This document shows positions 1-10,900 of a stretch of 64,000 bases of DNA, piece by piece. A program made the translations under genes and the position numbers. The first letter of the stretch is position 1; every line of letters starts with the position of its first letter. The stretch is from Ascidia mentula. Taxonomy: Eukaryota; Chordata; Ascidiacea; Phlebobranchia; Ascidiidae. Under the pieces are notes generated by a model. That model worked only from the letters and a program-made list of their open reading frames with translations. It was not told the DNA's origin and made no database searches. The DNA lies in NCBI GenBank assembly GCA_947561715.1, contig OX387204.1, positions 12,529,001 through 12,593,000 of the forward strand. The letters run 5' to 3'.

Positions 1-199
1 CATGATCACAAATTTGTGCCACTGTCAAATCAGTGGAATAGCCAGGCCTAAATCCATTTTGAAATTTGGTCAGTAAGTAGTCGGTTACTCTTTCGTGTAT
101 AATTATTTCAAAAATTTTGGCAAAATCTGGTATTAGCGATATCGGTCTGTAGTTGTTGACATTTTTTTGATCTCCTTCCTTGAACAATGGCGATATTTG
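1..199 (-). mobile_element. Non-LTR retrotransposon remnant (RT start), interrupted by Gypsy
   Basis: The minus strand encodes the start of a reverse transcriptase of the Jockey/CR1-like type (residues reading NNYRPIS, then a stretch ending GFRPGYS). It is nearly identical to 15740-15939. The coding sequence resumes after the Gypsy 3' LTR at 6275, so the Gypsy element landed inside this older element. The remnant runs off the left edge of the window. Confidence 0.8.
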
Positions 200-832
200 T
201 GTAACGAATTTTCTTTCCTTCACGTTACCTTTCACTTTTGTTAGTTATTGTATGTATTTCATTGTTTTCACCTTTCTTGCTGGCACCTTGTAATTTCACT
301 GTTTTCTTTCGTTGTTACCACTTATTTATTATATTGTTTTACCCACGTATATCGCTTTTAAGTCTCTCACTTCACTTTCACCACACTATTTTATTACTTT
401 CGTCTCCCCTCTCCTATTATTTTACGCTCCGCTTATGCCCCGGATGTGCCGCGTGTCGAGAAGGCGCATCCTGATTGGTTGGTGATTGTGTTGTAGCGAA
501 GGATTTCCCTAAATCTAGCGAGTCTTCTTCTGGGCGTCGTGTAGTTAGCATCTCTTTTACGGTGTTGTGGATTATTGAGATCTTGGCCAGTGGCATTTTG
601 TACTGTTTTTATTCGTTTTATAGTTGATCACGACGTCCAATAAGTTAAATCAGCCTGGGTTACTTTGGCTTTGTGGTGAGCCGTTATTGCAGGGTTCTGG
701 GCAGTATCAGAATTAGGGAGGCAGTTTTGTGCAAAGTACCGAATTAGGTAGAAGGGTTAATTGGGGGATAACATCGCCACCCAAAAACATCTAACCGCTT
801 AATTGCAAAGCTACCGAAATAATTCCGTAACA
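200..832 (+). repeat. 5' LTR of Gypsy element
   Basis: It starts TG and ends CA, matching 5640-6274 and the solo LTR at 15940-16574 over their full length. It contains pyrimidine-rich blocks and no long reading frame of note. Confidence 0.93.
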
Positions 833-942
833 ACTTGGCGAGCACGCCAGGACCCTGTCACCACACCCGGCTGGTTTTACTGGGAAGACTCCCTACGTGT
901 ATTTTGGTTTTATGATATTTTGAAGGTTGGTTTTTCTTAACA

Positions 943-2025
943 ATGGCTTTTAATGTTTTAATGCAACCTCCGCCTTTACGGCCGGGAGCTGACCTAGGAC
1001 AGTATTTTAATGTATTTGAGTCCTATTGTACGAGCGTCGAGGCCTCAGAAGAAATGAAACGACACCTGTTCCTGGCAAGTATTGACAACGACTTGAAATG
1101 GACAATACAAGAAAAAGACGAAAACTTGTTCGAGGTTTCCTACAAGGACCTCAAAGAACGCGCATTGCGCCAAAGGGCTGCTGGTCAACACGCAGAGCGT
1201 CAACGCGCCGAGCTGATAAGGCGCGTGCAATTACCTGGCGAATCAGCACGTGAATTTGTTTACGCCCTACAGACACTGGGAGATGGTGCCTACAGCAACT
1301 CCGCTGACGCGGCCCTTAAAAATGAGGTTCTGTACGTTACCTTACTGCAAGGCTTGCCAGACCGGCGCCTCGCGGACACTATCCCGAATACCATCAAATA
1401 TGAGCGATCATTCAGAGCCGCAGCTCAAGTCGTTGTCAATACACAAACACCGAGCTTTGTCCAAGTCGCTGCAGTGAACACAAGAGCATCAGAGATGGAA
1501 TTAGTACTAAAAAAGTTAGAAGACATGGAGAAACCGTCCAAGGAAAAGAACACACAACTCGAGGACACCTTAGCGGCGTTACAAGCTCAAGTGGATGCCA
1601 TAAAGCGCGAACGACCACAATACAACAACGTGCGAGCACGGACTTGCTACGGTTGCGGTGGACTGGGCCATATGCGGCGCGACTGCCCGCATACGGGTAT
1701 GCGCACAAAGGACGTCGACACGAGACGTCAAAACATACCATCTACACCTGCGTTTTCCAGATCGATTCGTCGCGCACCGGAGATAAAATGTCACTTCGAC
1801 CAAAAACGTATAACTCGAGATGCACCCAAATGTTTGGCGCCAAAGTCGGTACAAAAACCCGCTACACCCGCTGCGCCGTTGCGGTTTGTCAACTTACTGG
1901 TCGGCCGGACGAGGATGTGTGCGTTGTTGGACACCGGGTCCAGTGTCTGCTTGATTAACACCCTAAAATGGCATTCCTTAAGCGCCGAGCATCACGACCG
2001 GGTAAACAGGTGCAATTGGCAGTAA
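943..2025 (+). pseudogene. Gypsy gag with start of protease
   Basis: This 360-codon frame starts at a true ATG 110 bp after the 5' LTR. It encodes a capsid-like helical region, a coiled-coil stretch around residues 185-220, and one CCHC zinc knuckle (CYGCGGLGHMRRDC) near residues 235-248 that would bind retroelement RNA. Near its end it reads the aspartic protease active site LLDTGSS. The frame then closes, and the rest of the protease (including ILGLDF) continues in another frame from 1968. Because the break lies within the protease domain, I read it as a decay frameshift rather than a programmed one. It is marked pseudogene because the gag-pol unit is not intact. Confidence 0.85.
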
Positions 2026-3032
2026 AAGGCTGCGTCGAGCTTCCCCTCCGAGTGGGAGGATTGATGACTCACGCGAGTTTTAACATTGTGGACAATCTTA
2101 CACACGACCTTATTCTAGGATTAGATTTCCTCCAGTCAAACAAATGCCAGATCTGCTACGAAGCCAACGTGCTCACGGGGGATGCAAGCGTGCCACTCTC
2201 GCATTCTCCGGTGCCGTTGCCACAACCTTCCGAGGTGTACGTCGTCGACGATGTCACCATCCCCGCGTTTACCGAGGTATGTGTAACAACAAACTTTTGC
2301 CAAAAGCCGCACACCAGGGAAACCCCTTTTCTAACTGAGAAGATAGACGGGTTTGTGGAAAAATATGGGTTGTTGACGGCTACGAGTATAACGATGGCGC
2401 AGAGTAACACTGTTGGGGTCTGTGTCGCGAATTTGGGGGACGAAGCGGTAGAAATACCAAGCGGGTTAAGGATCGCCCAGACATCGCCTGTTTATGCCTT
2501 TGGCAATGTCGAATGTCCAATGTCTGGCGCATGTGTGGTAGTCGATGGATCGTCGGCGAAATGTAAACACCCGGATTGTTTTGGCGGCTGCGCTGAAATT
2601 TGTTCGGTGTCACCACACGAAACAGCGGATAACCGTGACCCGTTTAAGTGCATTATAGAGCAAGCTCAGATCGGAAACCACCTAACCGAAGAACAAAGAG
2701 GAGAGCTGTTTGCCCTTCTTCGCGCCAACCAGGACGCCTTCTCAACATCTGACGTTGACCTTGGACGCACGGATGTGGTGCGTCACGTGATCGACACAGG
2801 AAATAACGCTCCAGTGCGACAGCCACCCCGCCGCATGCCCCACCACAACAAGGCGAAAGTGGAAGAGATTTTGGCAGAAATGGACAAACAAGGACTGATT
2901 CGGCCGTCTAAATCGCCGTGGAGCAGTCCGATCGTGTTGGTTCGGAAGAAATCCGGTGAGACTCGTTTTTGTGTCGATTACCGCAAGCTAAACGAGCTAA
3001 CTAAAAAGAACAGTTACCCGATCCCCGGATAG
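1968..3032 (+). pseudogene. Gypsy pol segment 1: protease end and start of reverse transcriptase
   Basis: The frame begins without a true independent start, inside the protease, and carries the protease C-terminal motif ILGLDF. A spacer leads into the reverse transcriptase N-terminus, with motifs RMPHHN, SPWSSPIVLVRKK and RFCVDYRKLN that are typical of Ty3/Gypsy. It stops right after SYPIP, where the family normally continues into an acidic run. The expected sequence resumes one base out of frame, so a single-base deletion near 3027 is the likely cause. Confidence 0.85.
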
Positions 3033-3049
3033 ACGACAGCCTTGACCAA

Positions 3050-4162
3050 ATGTCGAACGCGGCGTATTTTTCTACGCTAGACCTGAAATGTGGCTATTGG
3101 CAGGTTGCTATGGATGCCTCTTCGCAAGAGAAAACTGCCTTTACCAGTCACGTCGGCCTGTTTGAATTTAAAGTAATGCCTATGGGTCTATGCAATTCGG
3201 CAGCGACCTTTCAACGCTTAATGCGCATGGTATTAAGCGGGATCGAGTGGCGGGGTGCCTTAGCGTATCTGGATGACATTATTGTTTACTCCAATACATT
3301 CGAGCAACACATAAATCGACTAGCTGACGTCCTAGAGAGAATTCAAACCGCGGGGCTGACGTTAAAGCCTTCTAGGTGTTCGCTTTTCAAAGAGGAGGTG
3401 GCTTTTTTAGGTCACGTGTTGTCGAAGGACGGAATACGATGCGACCCCAACATAGTACAGTCGGTTTCCGAATGGCCAACACCGCGTAATGTGAAAGAGA
3501 TCCGGCAGTTTTTAGGCCTAACATCTTACTATCGCAAATTTATTCGTGAATATGCGAAGATCGCAGGTCCCCTCCACAGGCAGACAGAAAAAGGAAAGCG
3601 GTTCCAGTGGGACGACCAATGCCAGGAGGCCTTCGCTCAGTTGAAACGGTACCTTACGACCGCTCCGATCCTTTGTTACCCTAACTTCAATAAGTCATTC
3701 ATACTTGACACGGACGCATCCGATACTGCCGTGGGATGCGTCCTTTCCCAAGAAGTTGACGGTAAGGAGTGTGTTGTGGCTTATGGCAGCCGTACCCTAA
3801 ATAGGTCAGAGCGCAACTACTCGACCACGCGAAAAGAGCTGCTCGCCGTAATATTTGCGACCAAGCTTTACCGTTGCTATCTCCTTGGTCAAAAATTTAT
3901 GTTACGGACTGACCATTCCTCGTTGAGGTGGCTGTGGAAGTCAAAAGAATTATACGGGCAATGCGCGCGCTGGGTCGAACATCTCTCCGCCTATGATTTT
4001 GATATACATCACAGGGAGGGAAGCAAACACCGTAACGCGGACGCACTTTCCCGTCTAGACTCCCTGGAGGATGATCCAGAATGTCCATACAAGATAGCGG
4101 ATGAAGGCCGAAGGATTGAACAGGTTAACGCCGTGGACTTGAAAGCAACCATCGGATATTAA
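3050..4162 (+). pseudogene. Gypsy pol segment 2: reverse transcriptase core and RNase H
   Basis: The segment encodes the RT palm and thumb with FSTLDLKCGYWQ, MPMGLCNSAATFQ and the catalytic box YLDDIIVYS, followed by the FLGLTSYYRKFI thumb motif. RNase H follows with the catalytic residues in DTDAS, the RKELLAV helix and RTDHSSL. The reading frame ends in a TAA at 4160-4162, after which integrase coding continues in the same frame. The RT and RNase H catalytic residues are present, so the lesions are outside the active sites. Confidence 0.88.
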
Positions 4163-4174
4163 CAAAACGAGCTG

Positions 4175-5242
4175 TTGGAGCGGCAGAGTAACGACCCGGA
4201 GCTAGTTGCCGTAAGAGAATGGGTCAAGAGAGGTATACGCCCGAAATTTAAAGCGGTCAAGCGAGAATCCGCCGCGATTCGCCACTACTGGTCCCGTTAT
4301 AGTGGCTTGTTACTGAAGGCGGACATTCTTTGTTGCCTCGGAAACTCCTCTTGGGAGGATGATTTAAAAATCGTTTTGCCGACAAGCCTGGTCTGGGAAG
4401 CGACGTCCAGCTTACATGATGATGTACATGGAGGGGGACATTTGGGCATTGCCAAAACGTTAGCAAAAGTTTCCGAGCGGTTTTATTGGCATAAATGGCG
4501 CGAATCTGTCGAGACGTTTTGTCGCAACTGTACAACGTGCCAATACAACAAAAAGCCAACGCAACATTTTCAAGCGCCGCTTATACCTTCGCATGAGGAT
4601 AAACCCATGCAAAGGATTGAAGTAGATGTTATTGGGCCACTACCACTTACCCGTTCGGGTTACCAATTTGGTAGCCTGCGACCATTTTCACGAAATACGT
4701 TAGAGCGTGGCCGATGCGACACCAAACCGCAAATGAGACCGCTAGCTTGCTTTACCGCAATTTGTTTACGGTGCACGGCGTCCCGGAAACGGTCCATTCC
4801 GATAGAGGGACAAGTTTTGAAAGGCTGTAAGAAAAGCCGTACTACGTCATATCACGCCCCCGGAAATGGCGGTGTCGAACGCAATAATAAGACCATAATA
4901 ACAATGATAAGAAATTACATACAGACAGACGAACGACGATGGGACGAGGCGTTGCCAGGAGTAGTCGCGACTTACAACGCAAGCGCCCATGAAGCAACGG
5001 GAGAAGCTCCGCACACCCTTCTGACCGGCCGACCGTTGCGCCTTCCTGTAGATTTATTGGGATCCCTCCGAGAAGATTCAAGACGATCTTACGGAGTGGA
5101 GATCGACCAGTTACGCGACGGCCTAGAGCTGGCCGAAGAAATTGTCAGGGAAAGTCTTATGACACAGCGCAAGCGTATGGAAGACCGCTACAACTTGCGA
5201 CAACGGGGAAAGCCATACTCGATGGGAGACTATGTGCTGTAA
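4175..5242 (+). pseudogene. Gypsy pol segment 3: broken integrase
   Basis: The segment has the integrase zinc-binding module (two His in HDDVHGGGHLG and two Cys in FCRNCTTC) and the first catalytic Asp in EVDVIGP. The core is damaged. The stretch around the second Asp (HSDRGTSFE, near 4793) sits in a different frame, and the third acidic residue lies in GGVERNN back in this frame. The copy could not make an active integrase. Confidence 0.82.
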
Positions 5243-5280
5243 ACGAACCCGGTCGTTCCCGTATAGGTCGGTGCAAGAAA

Positions 5281-5595
5281 TTGCAGTATCCCTACAAAGG
5301 TCCGTACCGAGTGGTCGAAGTACGCGGACCTGTGAACTATGTCATTGAAGAACAGACTGTCCATTTCAATCGGCTGAAACCGACCACAGATACATTCCCA
5401 ATGCCCGCTGAGCAAACGGCGGAACCTCCGCAGGCTGAAGATCAACAACCTACGTTGGTGTATGTATTTAGGCCAAATACAACCCGAGTGGACAATGGAG
5501 GGGTATCGAGTTCACCGGATAATTCGGGCGGATGCAGAAGGTCTACACGGACCCGACGCCGGCCCGTTCGATTCTCGTCGGAGACACACGTGTAG
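5281..5595 (+). pseudogene. Gypsy integrase C-terminal tail
   Basis: The segment reads YKGPYRVVEV and a HFNRLKP motif, the small beta-barrel at the end of Ty3/Gypsy integrases. It is out of frame with the preceding integrase segment. It is followed by a basic tail, then by the polypurine tract and the 3' LTR at 5640. Confidence 0.75.
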
Positions 5596-5639
5596 ACCAA
5601 TGTCGAACAGGAGTAGGACAATTCTTGGGTTGGGGGGAG

Positions 5640-6274
5640 TGTAACGAATTTTCTTTCCTTCACGTCACCTTTCACTTTTGTTAGTTATTGTATGTATTTC
5701 ATTGTTTTCACCTTTCTTGCTGGCACCTTGTAATTTCACTGTTTCCTTTCGTTGTTACCACTTATTTATTATATTGTTTTACGCACGTATATCGCTTTTA
5801 AGTCTCTCACTTCACTTTCACCACACTATTTTATTACTTTCGTCTCCCCTCTCCTATTATTTTACGCTCCGCTTATGCCCCGGATGTGCCGCGTGTCGAG
5901 AAGGCGCATCCTGATTGGTTGGTGATTGTGTTGTAGCGAAGGATTTCCCTAAATCTAGCGAGTCTTCTTCTGGGCGTCGTGTAGTGAGCATCTCTTTTAC
6001 GGTGTTGTGGATTATTGAGATCTTGGCCAGTGGCATTTTGTACTGTTTTTATTCGTTTTATAGTTGAACACGACGTCCAATAAGTTAAATCAGCCTGGGT
6101 TACTTTGGCTTTGTGGTGAGCCGTTATTGCAGGGTTCTGGGCAGTACCAGAATTAGGGAGGCAGTTTTGTACCGAAAGTACCGAATTAGGTAGAAGGGTT
6201 AATTGGGGGATAACATCGCCACCCAAAAACATCTAACCGCTTAATTGCAAAGCTGCCGAAATAATTCCGTAACA
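5640..6274 (+). repeat. 3' LTR of Gypsy element
   Basis: It is the partner of 200-832, with TG and CA ends, preceded by a polypurine tract. It is followed directly by the TTTG target duplication and by the continuation of the interrupted non-LTR element (6275 to about 6340). Confidence 0.93.
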
Positions 6275-6340
6275 TTTGCGACAGTTTAAGAACAGTCGCA
6301 TTGCTGGCTGAAAAGTTGTTGGAAAATTAGCAGCAGTTTT
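6275..6340 (-). mobile_element. Continuation of the interrupted non-LTR element
   Basis: The stretch right after the target duplication matches 16575-16640 and 51255-51300. Read on the minus strand it joins the RT frame of 1-199. Beyond about 6340 the sequence is the 3' flank of unit A. Confidence 0.6.
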
Positions 6341-9300
6341 AAAACCGATTGACCGCTTTTATCATTTCATCCTGCACGTACTTTATTTATTTCCTTGTTT
6401 TTAACAAACATTACCTTCAGCTTTCTTTTGACTGTAAAACATGATAAGGAATTGTATGTCTGTGTTCAGGTAACGTTGCAAATTCCTTTTACGATTTTTT
6501 TTTTGTTACTACTGTAAGTGCCCGAAACATAATTTGCAAAAAGACACCAAAAATAGGGACACGGAAAGTAAAAACGTTGCAGTTGGAAGGAGATTCAGAA
6601 GTGGTCATCATTGGTGACTCGAAAGTGGAAGAACTCGGTGTGGTCGAAGTCGTAGTTGGAGTGGAAAACATTGTGGTAGTGCTGGGAAAAAGAAAAGTTA
6701 GTTGATGAGCTTGTTGAGAACGTGGGTTTGACCATGATGGTATAAACAGAGGTTGGGTTAAGATTAGCAAACGCTGCCTCCCTGTTGTGAAGTCCCCTGT
6801 ACTTTGTAATTACACTTGTTCCTTCAATCAACGTCACGTCATAATAAAATACTTCATAAGCTGGAACCAATCTTTCCCACTTGACGATGACGAAGTGAAG
6901 TCCAACATTTTGTGCAGTAATTGTGATATCACTGTTTCCTGTGTTAATTTTTTCGATCAGAGCTCGTTGTTTAAATCTCATTTTTCATCAACAACTTACC
7001 ATAACACTCGGTTCTGTAATAACAGTATCAACTTGTTCCATAATAATTTTTATCGCAGGTACCGCGGATTCCACAAATTGAATAAGAAGTTGAATCACAT
7101 TTTCCTACAAAGTGTTTATGTGTTTAGTGGGACTTGATGATTTTTAGGTTATTGTAACATACCCACGCAATTAATTCCATTGCCAAAGTATCCCAACTTA
7201 CAAGAACATGTGAAACTGCCCATTGTGTTCGTACATACCGCCTCATTGTGGCAGTTGTGCAAACCGTAAAAACATTCATCAATGTCTGTAATAAAGTTTT
7301 ATTTATTTGACTAAATATCAATTTATCAAAAATTTAATTATTAAAACCTATACAAGCTCCTCCTGAGAGCGTAAACCCAGCTCCACAACCATGAGCAGGA
7401 TTCGGTGTGCTTGGCGACAAAGTTGGGTCAATAGGCATTTCAGTTTCTGCAATACAGTTGCCAAAATAAAAATTAAATTTAAGATTTTTGTTATTTATTG
7501 TTAGGGAATATATGAGTTACTTTACTTGTTTGAGCTAAAATGCTCGCAGATGCAGTTCCAAGGTGGTTATAGACAACTACAGTTAGATTATATATTGTTG
7601 ATGGCTTCAGAAACGAAAAGGCTGCTTTTCTTGGAATGTGTTGATCATAGGAAACTCCATCACCGGACAAAAATGCACTTCTAAATGTAACTTTGTTGCT
7701 TGTCCATGAAAAGCTGAGACCGGTACTAGATTTCCACGTTGTTGATAAGTTTCCAACAGAAGGTTGTTCAACTAATAACAAAAAGATTGAAAACTAGAAT
7801 GCATTTTAAACCTCCATGAAGCTGCTTATTTAGAGTTGTAACTTAGGTGCATTTTTCACATCTAATTTATGTAAAATGTTTGCCACCCGTTGATAGAGGG
7901 TCTGTGAAATTGCTCCGATCCTTAGTGTTGAAAGGGTTGGAGATCTCTGATTTGTACCACAAAAATAGTGACAAATTCAAAAGGATTTTTTGCACCACTT
8001 ACGAAACGCCGTTATACTGTTGGTCGCTTTGCGGGCAAACGTTTTTGTAAGTAGGAAATTCTATCGTTACATACTTACCAAAGGTGTCACACCAATGGGG
8101 AAGTGTATCACATCCTCCTTCTGAATAACATTCTGTTCCTCCACAATGTTCTATGATTATTTGCAAAATGAAATTTTACGAAAATTTAAATTTGTGCGAA
8201 TTGCCTAAAACTAGAAACACAGCTATTCCATCATTGAATGAAGAACTTGATTAAATATTAGGGAAGTTTCGACTTAAACTTATGTCACCATATTAGCAGC
8301 AATTTTTGCAACCGAAAGTTACGGTTTTGGATTCACAAGAGAAAGCACTTACGAGTGCAGACCTTTCCATTCCCAATGTAACAATTGTTGCAAATGCAAT
8401 TGTAACTTCCAGGTGTGTTCGTGCATGCTGCGTTCGAATCACATGGATCACCTTGGCACTCATTAATATCTGATGAAAAAAACATATTTGGTTTGACAAA
8501 CGGGTTGTCTTTACACATAAACTTGGCTTGTAGCAAATTTTATTCAAAATCATGTGATACCCACATATCGTTTGTGGACAGCTGCTTATGGATAAAATAG
8601 ATTACACAGGCAAATTCAAATAAAGTTTTCTGCACAGTACTAAATTTAATGTGTTATCTATACACAAAAAGTAAGTATACCTATGGAGCCAGAACTTAAG
8701 CTACCCACGTTCTGGCCAACCCAGCCACGTGATTGGTTGCAACAAGCTTTGCGCTAAAGAAGATCACAGCAAATGAAACAAAGTACTTTCACGTGGTTTC
8801 GGCCTTGGACCAGGCCACATCAGCGCGACTTATTGACTTGCTTGAACGACCGCCTGCCAAAAACAAGTTTGAAGTCATTCGAAGGCTTTTATCACAGGCG
8901 CTTGGATCAGACGCGCGCCAATGCTGCCCTCCGTGCTCTTATCAGGGAAACAACAACGCCGGTTGCCTGTAATGGCTGGGGCAACTGGCGACTCTTAAGC
9001 CTGTTCTTTCTTTGGGGAAAAGTTTCCGGCTGCAACTTTTTGGTTGACACTGGTGCTGAAGTCAGCGCACTTCCCCCTACTGGCTTCGAACGTCGCACCA
9101 TACGCTGTGGTTCCGTTCTCAAGGCCGCTAATGGAAGCTACATAGCCACTTTACTGTTACAAAGTTGTTCAACTGCACTTCCCCTTTGGTGTTTACAAAT
9201 GGAAGTTCGTGTTGGCCGATGTCTCACGTCCACTGCTCGGTGCTGACTTTCTCCGCGCTAATCGCCTGCTTGTCGACGTTGACAAGAAACGTCTTGATCA

Positions 9301-9501
9301 CTCAGGGGTGTTCGCGAGCTACCCCTTGAAAACGTCTCTTCACCAACCGCCACAACTTTGCACTCTCAATTCCGTGCTTTGCCCCTACGAGAAGTTGCTG
9401 GAGAAGTTTCCAAAGGCAAAAATGCCTAGATTTTGTGATTCCTTGGCTAAGCACGGTGTTCAGCACCACATTGTAACTGATGGCTAGTGATGTTCCCAGT
9501 T

Positions 9502-9563
9502 CCAAATTATCCAGCCTGGCCGGATCCGGATAGTTATCAATCGAATCCGGCAGGATAATTTGG
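9502..9563. repeat. Imperfect palindrome inside Gypsy fragment
   Basis: Arms CCAAATTATCC (9502-9512) and GGATAATTTGG (9553-9563) are perfect inverted repeats 40 bp apart. GGATCC-containing boxes overlap the arms on the inner and outer sides. It sits where the reverse transcriptase palm should be, and is duplicated in unit E. Confidence 0.7.
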
Positions 9564-10050
9564 ATCCGGCAGTTTGTTAACACCGCTTCGTGTATTTTAT
9601 TGGTTTGGCAAAAATGTTTGATTGCCAGAAGAATGCTATGTTAAGGTTAACTTATCATGAGTGGGAAGTTCAAGACATGCAGTCCACATGGAACATCTCG
9701 AGCAGCTTTTCCAACGGCTTTCGGACCAAGGTCTCGTCGTCAACTTACAAAAGTGCGAGTTTGGCAAAAGCAGCATCGAGTTTCTTGGGCCTTTCGTCGA
9801 CCAATGCGGCATCAAACCCCTGTCCAGCAAAGTAGACGTTGTGAGGAACTTTCCTGTGCCAACAACCATCAAAGGTTGACAGGAGTTTTCAGGGATGGTC
9901 AATTTCTACCACAGGTTCGTGCCCAATATTGCCAATATTATGAAACCGCTCTATGGTGCTTTAGCGGGCAAACCTAAGCAACAGGTGTGGTCGGTCGACC
10001 TGTAGAGGGCTTTCGATAAGGTTAAAGACGCTCTCGCCATTGCTACGCTT

Positions 10051-10365
10051 TTGCATCATTCACAGTGGCAAGCTTGCATCGCACTCACGACCAATGCCTT
10101 TGCGAACGCTGTGGGTGCCGTTCTTGAACAATTTTCTGAAGGTCATTGGGCCCCTCTTGGTATCTTCAGCCGTCAGTTGAGAAAGCCGGAAACGAAGTAC
10201 AGCGCCTTCGACCGCGAGTTTCTTGCGCTGCACCTGACCATTAGGCATTTCCGCTATTTTCTGGAAGGGCGCAAGTTTACTGCGTACACCGACCACAAAC
10301 CGCTTACTTTCGCATTTAAGAAGGCTGCCGACCCTTGGTCTGCTCGCCAGCAACGTCAACTTTAT
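10051..10365 (+). pseudogene. Gypsy-fragment RNase H
   Basis: The frame encodes the RNase H domain of a Ty3/Gypsy pol: the first strand ([17 protein letters not shown], in which the usual catalytic Asp of TDAS reads TNA), the KPETKYSAFDRE helix with its Glu, and [11 protein letters not shown]. The change of the first Asp to Asn suggests loss of activity. After QQRQL the homology ends abruptly. Confidence 0.75.
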
Positions 10366-10876
10366 GGCGTCGCCAACATACCACTTTACTCAAAACTATT
10401 CTTCCTCTTTCCTGACAAAAACTAATATAAACACAGAATTTTAGATACACCTAACCCCTGCTCTTTCTTTTATTGAGTTTAATATTGGTTTACCCCCCTA
10501 ACCTACATTTATTTTTTGAATACACCCAAATTCAACTACTTCGCTTCTTGGTTATTTCAGTTCTCAGAGCACTTATGCCACAAAACCCCTATTATTTCGA
10601 TAATCCTACTTATTTACATTTTCCCCAACTCCTTAACGATCATACACACGAGCACCGAGCACTGATTATTATTTTGAACACCACCCTTACCCACACAATA
10701 TGGAAAACCCGAAATAAAATTAAAAAGAATCACAATGTTGTTAAAAATATCCCTTAAAAAATGACGCAATCCTTTCGTCAATCTCTCAATTTTAAATATC
10801 GGTTACTGCGGTCCTGCAGGTGGTAGGCTACTTGTCAAAGCCGTAGATTTTTTTAACGGGCCCCACCGAGTGTACC

Positions 10877-10900
10877 CCTTTCTTTCTTTCTTTCTTTCTT
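10877..10900. repeat. (CTTT)n microsatellite
   Basis: About six CTTT units lie in the pyrimidine-rich end of the intronic insertion. The corresponding tract in unit E (near 46050) is about one unit shorter. Confidence 0.85.

Larger units (their letters stand above)
200..6274 (+). mobile_element. Full-length but decayed Ty3/Gypsy LTR retrotransposon
   Basis: The element is bounded by LTRs of about 635 bp that start TGTAACG and end CGTAACA, with a 4-bp target duplication TTTG at 196-199 and 6275-6278. Order inside is gag, protease, reverse transcriptase, RNase H, integrase, which is the Ty3/Gypsy order. A polypurine stretch (ggttggggggag) abuts the 3' LTR. The pol region is broken by several frameshifts and stops. 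The two LTRs differ at roughly ten positions by eye, so the copy is fairly young. The primer binding site after 832 was not matched to a tRNA. Confidence 0.93.

Noticed and set aside
238..474. A 78-codon plus-strand frame repeated at 5678-5914 and 15978-16214
   Set aside because: It lies wholly inside the Gypsy LTR, has no true ATG at its start and is only a pyrimidine-rich stretch copied with the LTR.
1968..2025. Programmed -1 frameshift between gag and pol of the Gypsy element
   Set aside because: The overlap lies within the protease domain, with DTGSS in one frame and ILGLDF in the other. A mutation is the simpler reading, and no slippery site was evident.
5873..6232. A 119-codon minus-strand frame, also at 16173-16532
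   Set aside because: It is within the LTR and repeated only because the LTR is repeated. No domain is recognised.
8733..8972. A separate host gene in the intron of unit A
   Set aside because: The sequence is gag of a Ty3/Gypsy fragment in a shifted frame; the same fragment is in unit E.
10473..10757. A 94-codon frame in the C/T-rich end of the intronic insertion, identical at 45644-45928
   Set aside because: Low-complexity composition. Identity between copies is explained by recent duplication, and no family is recognised.
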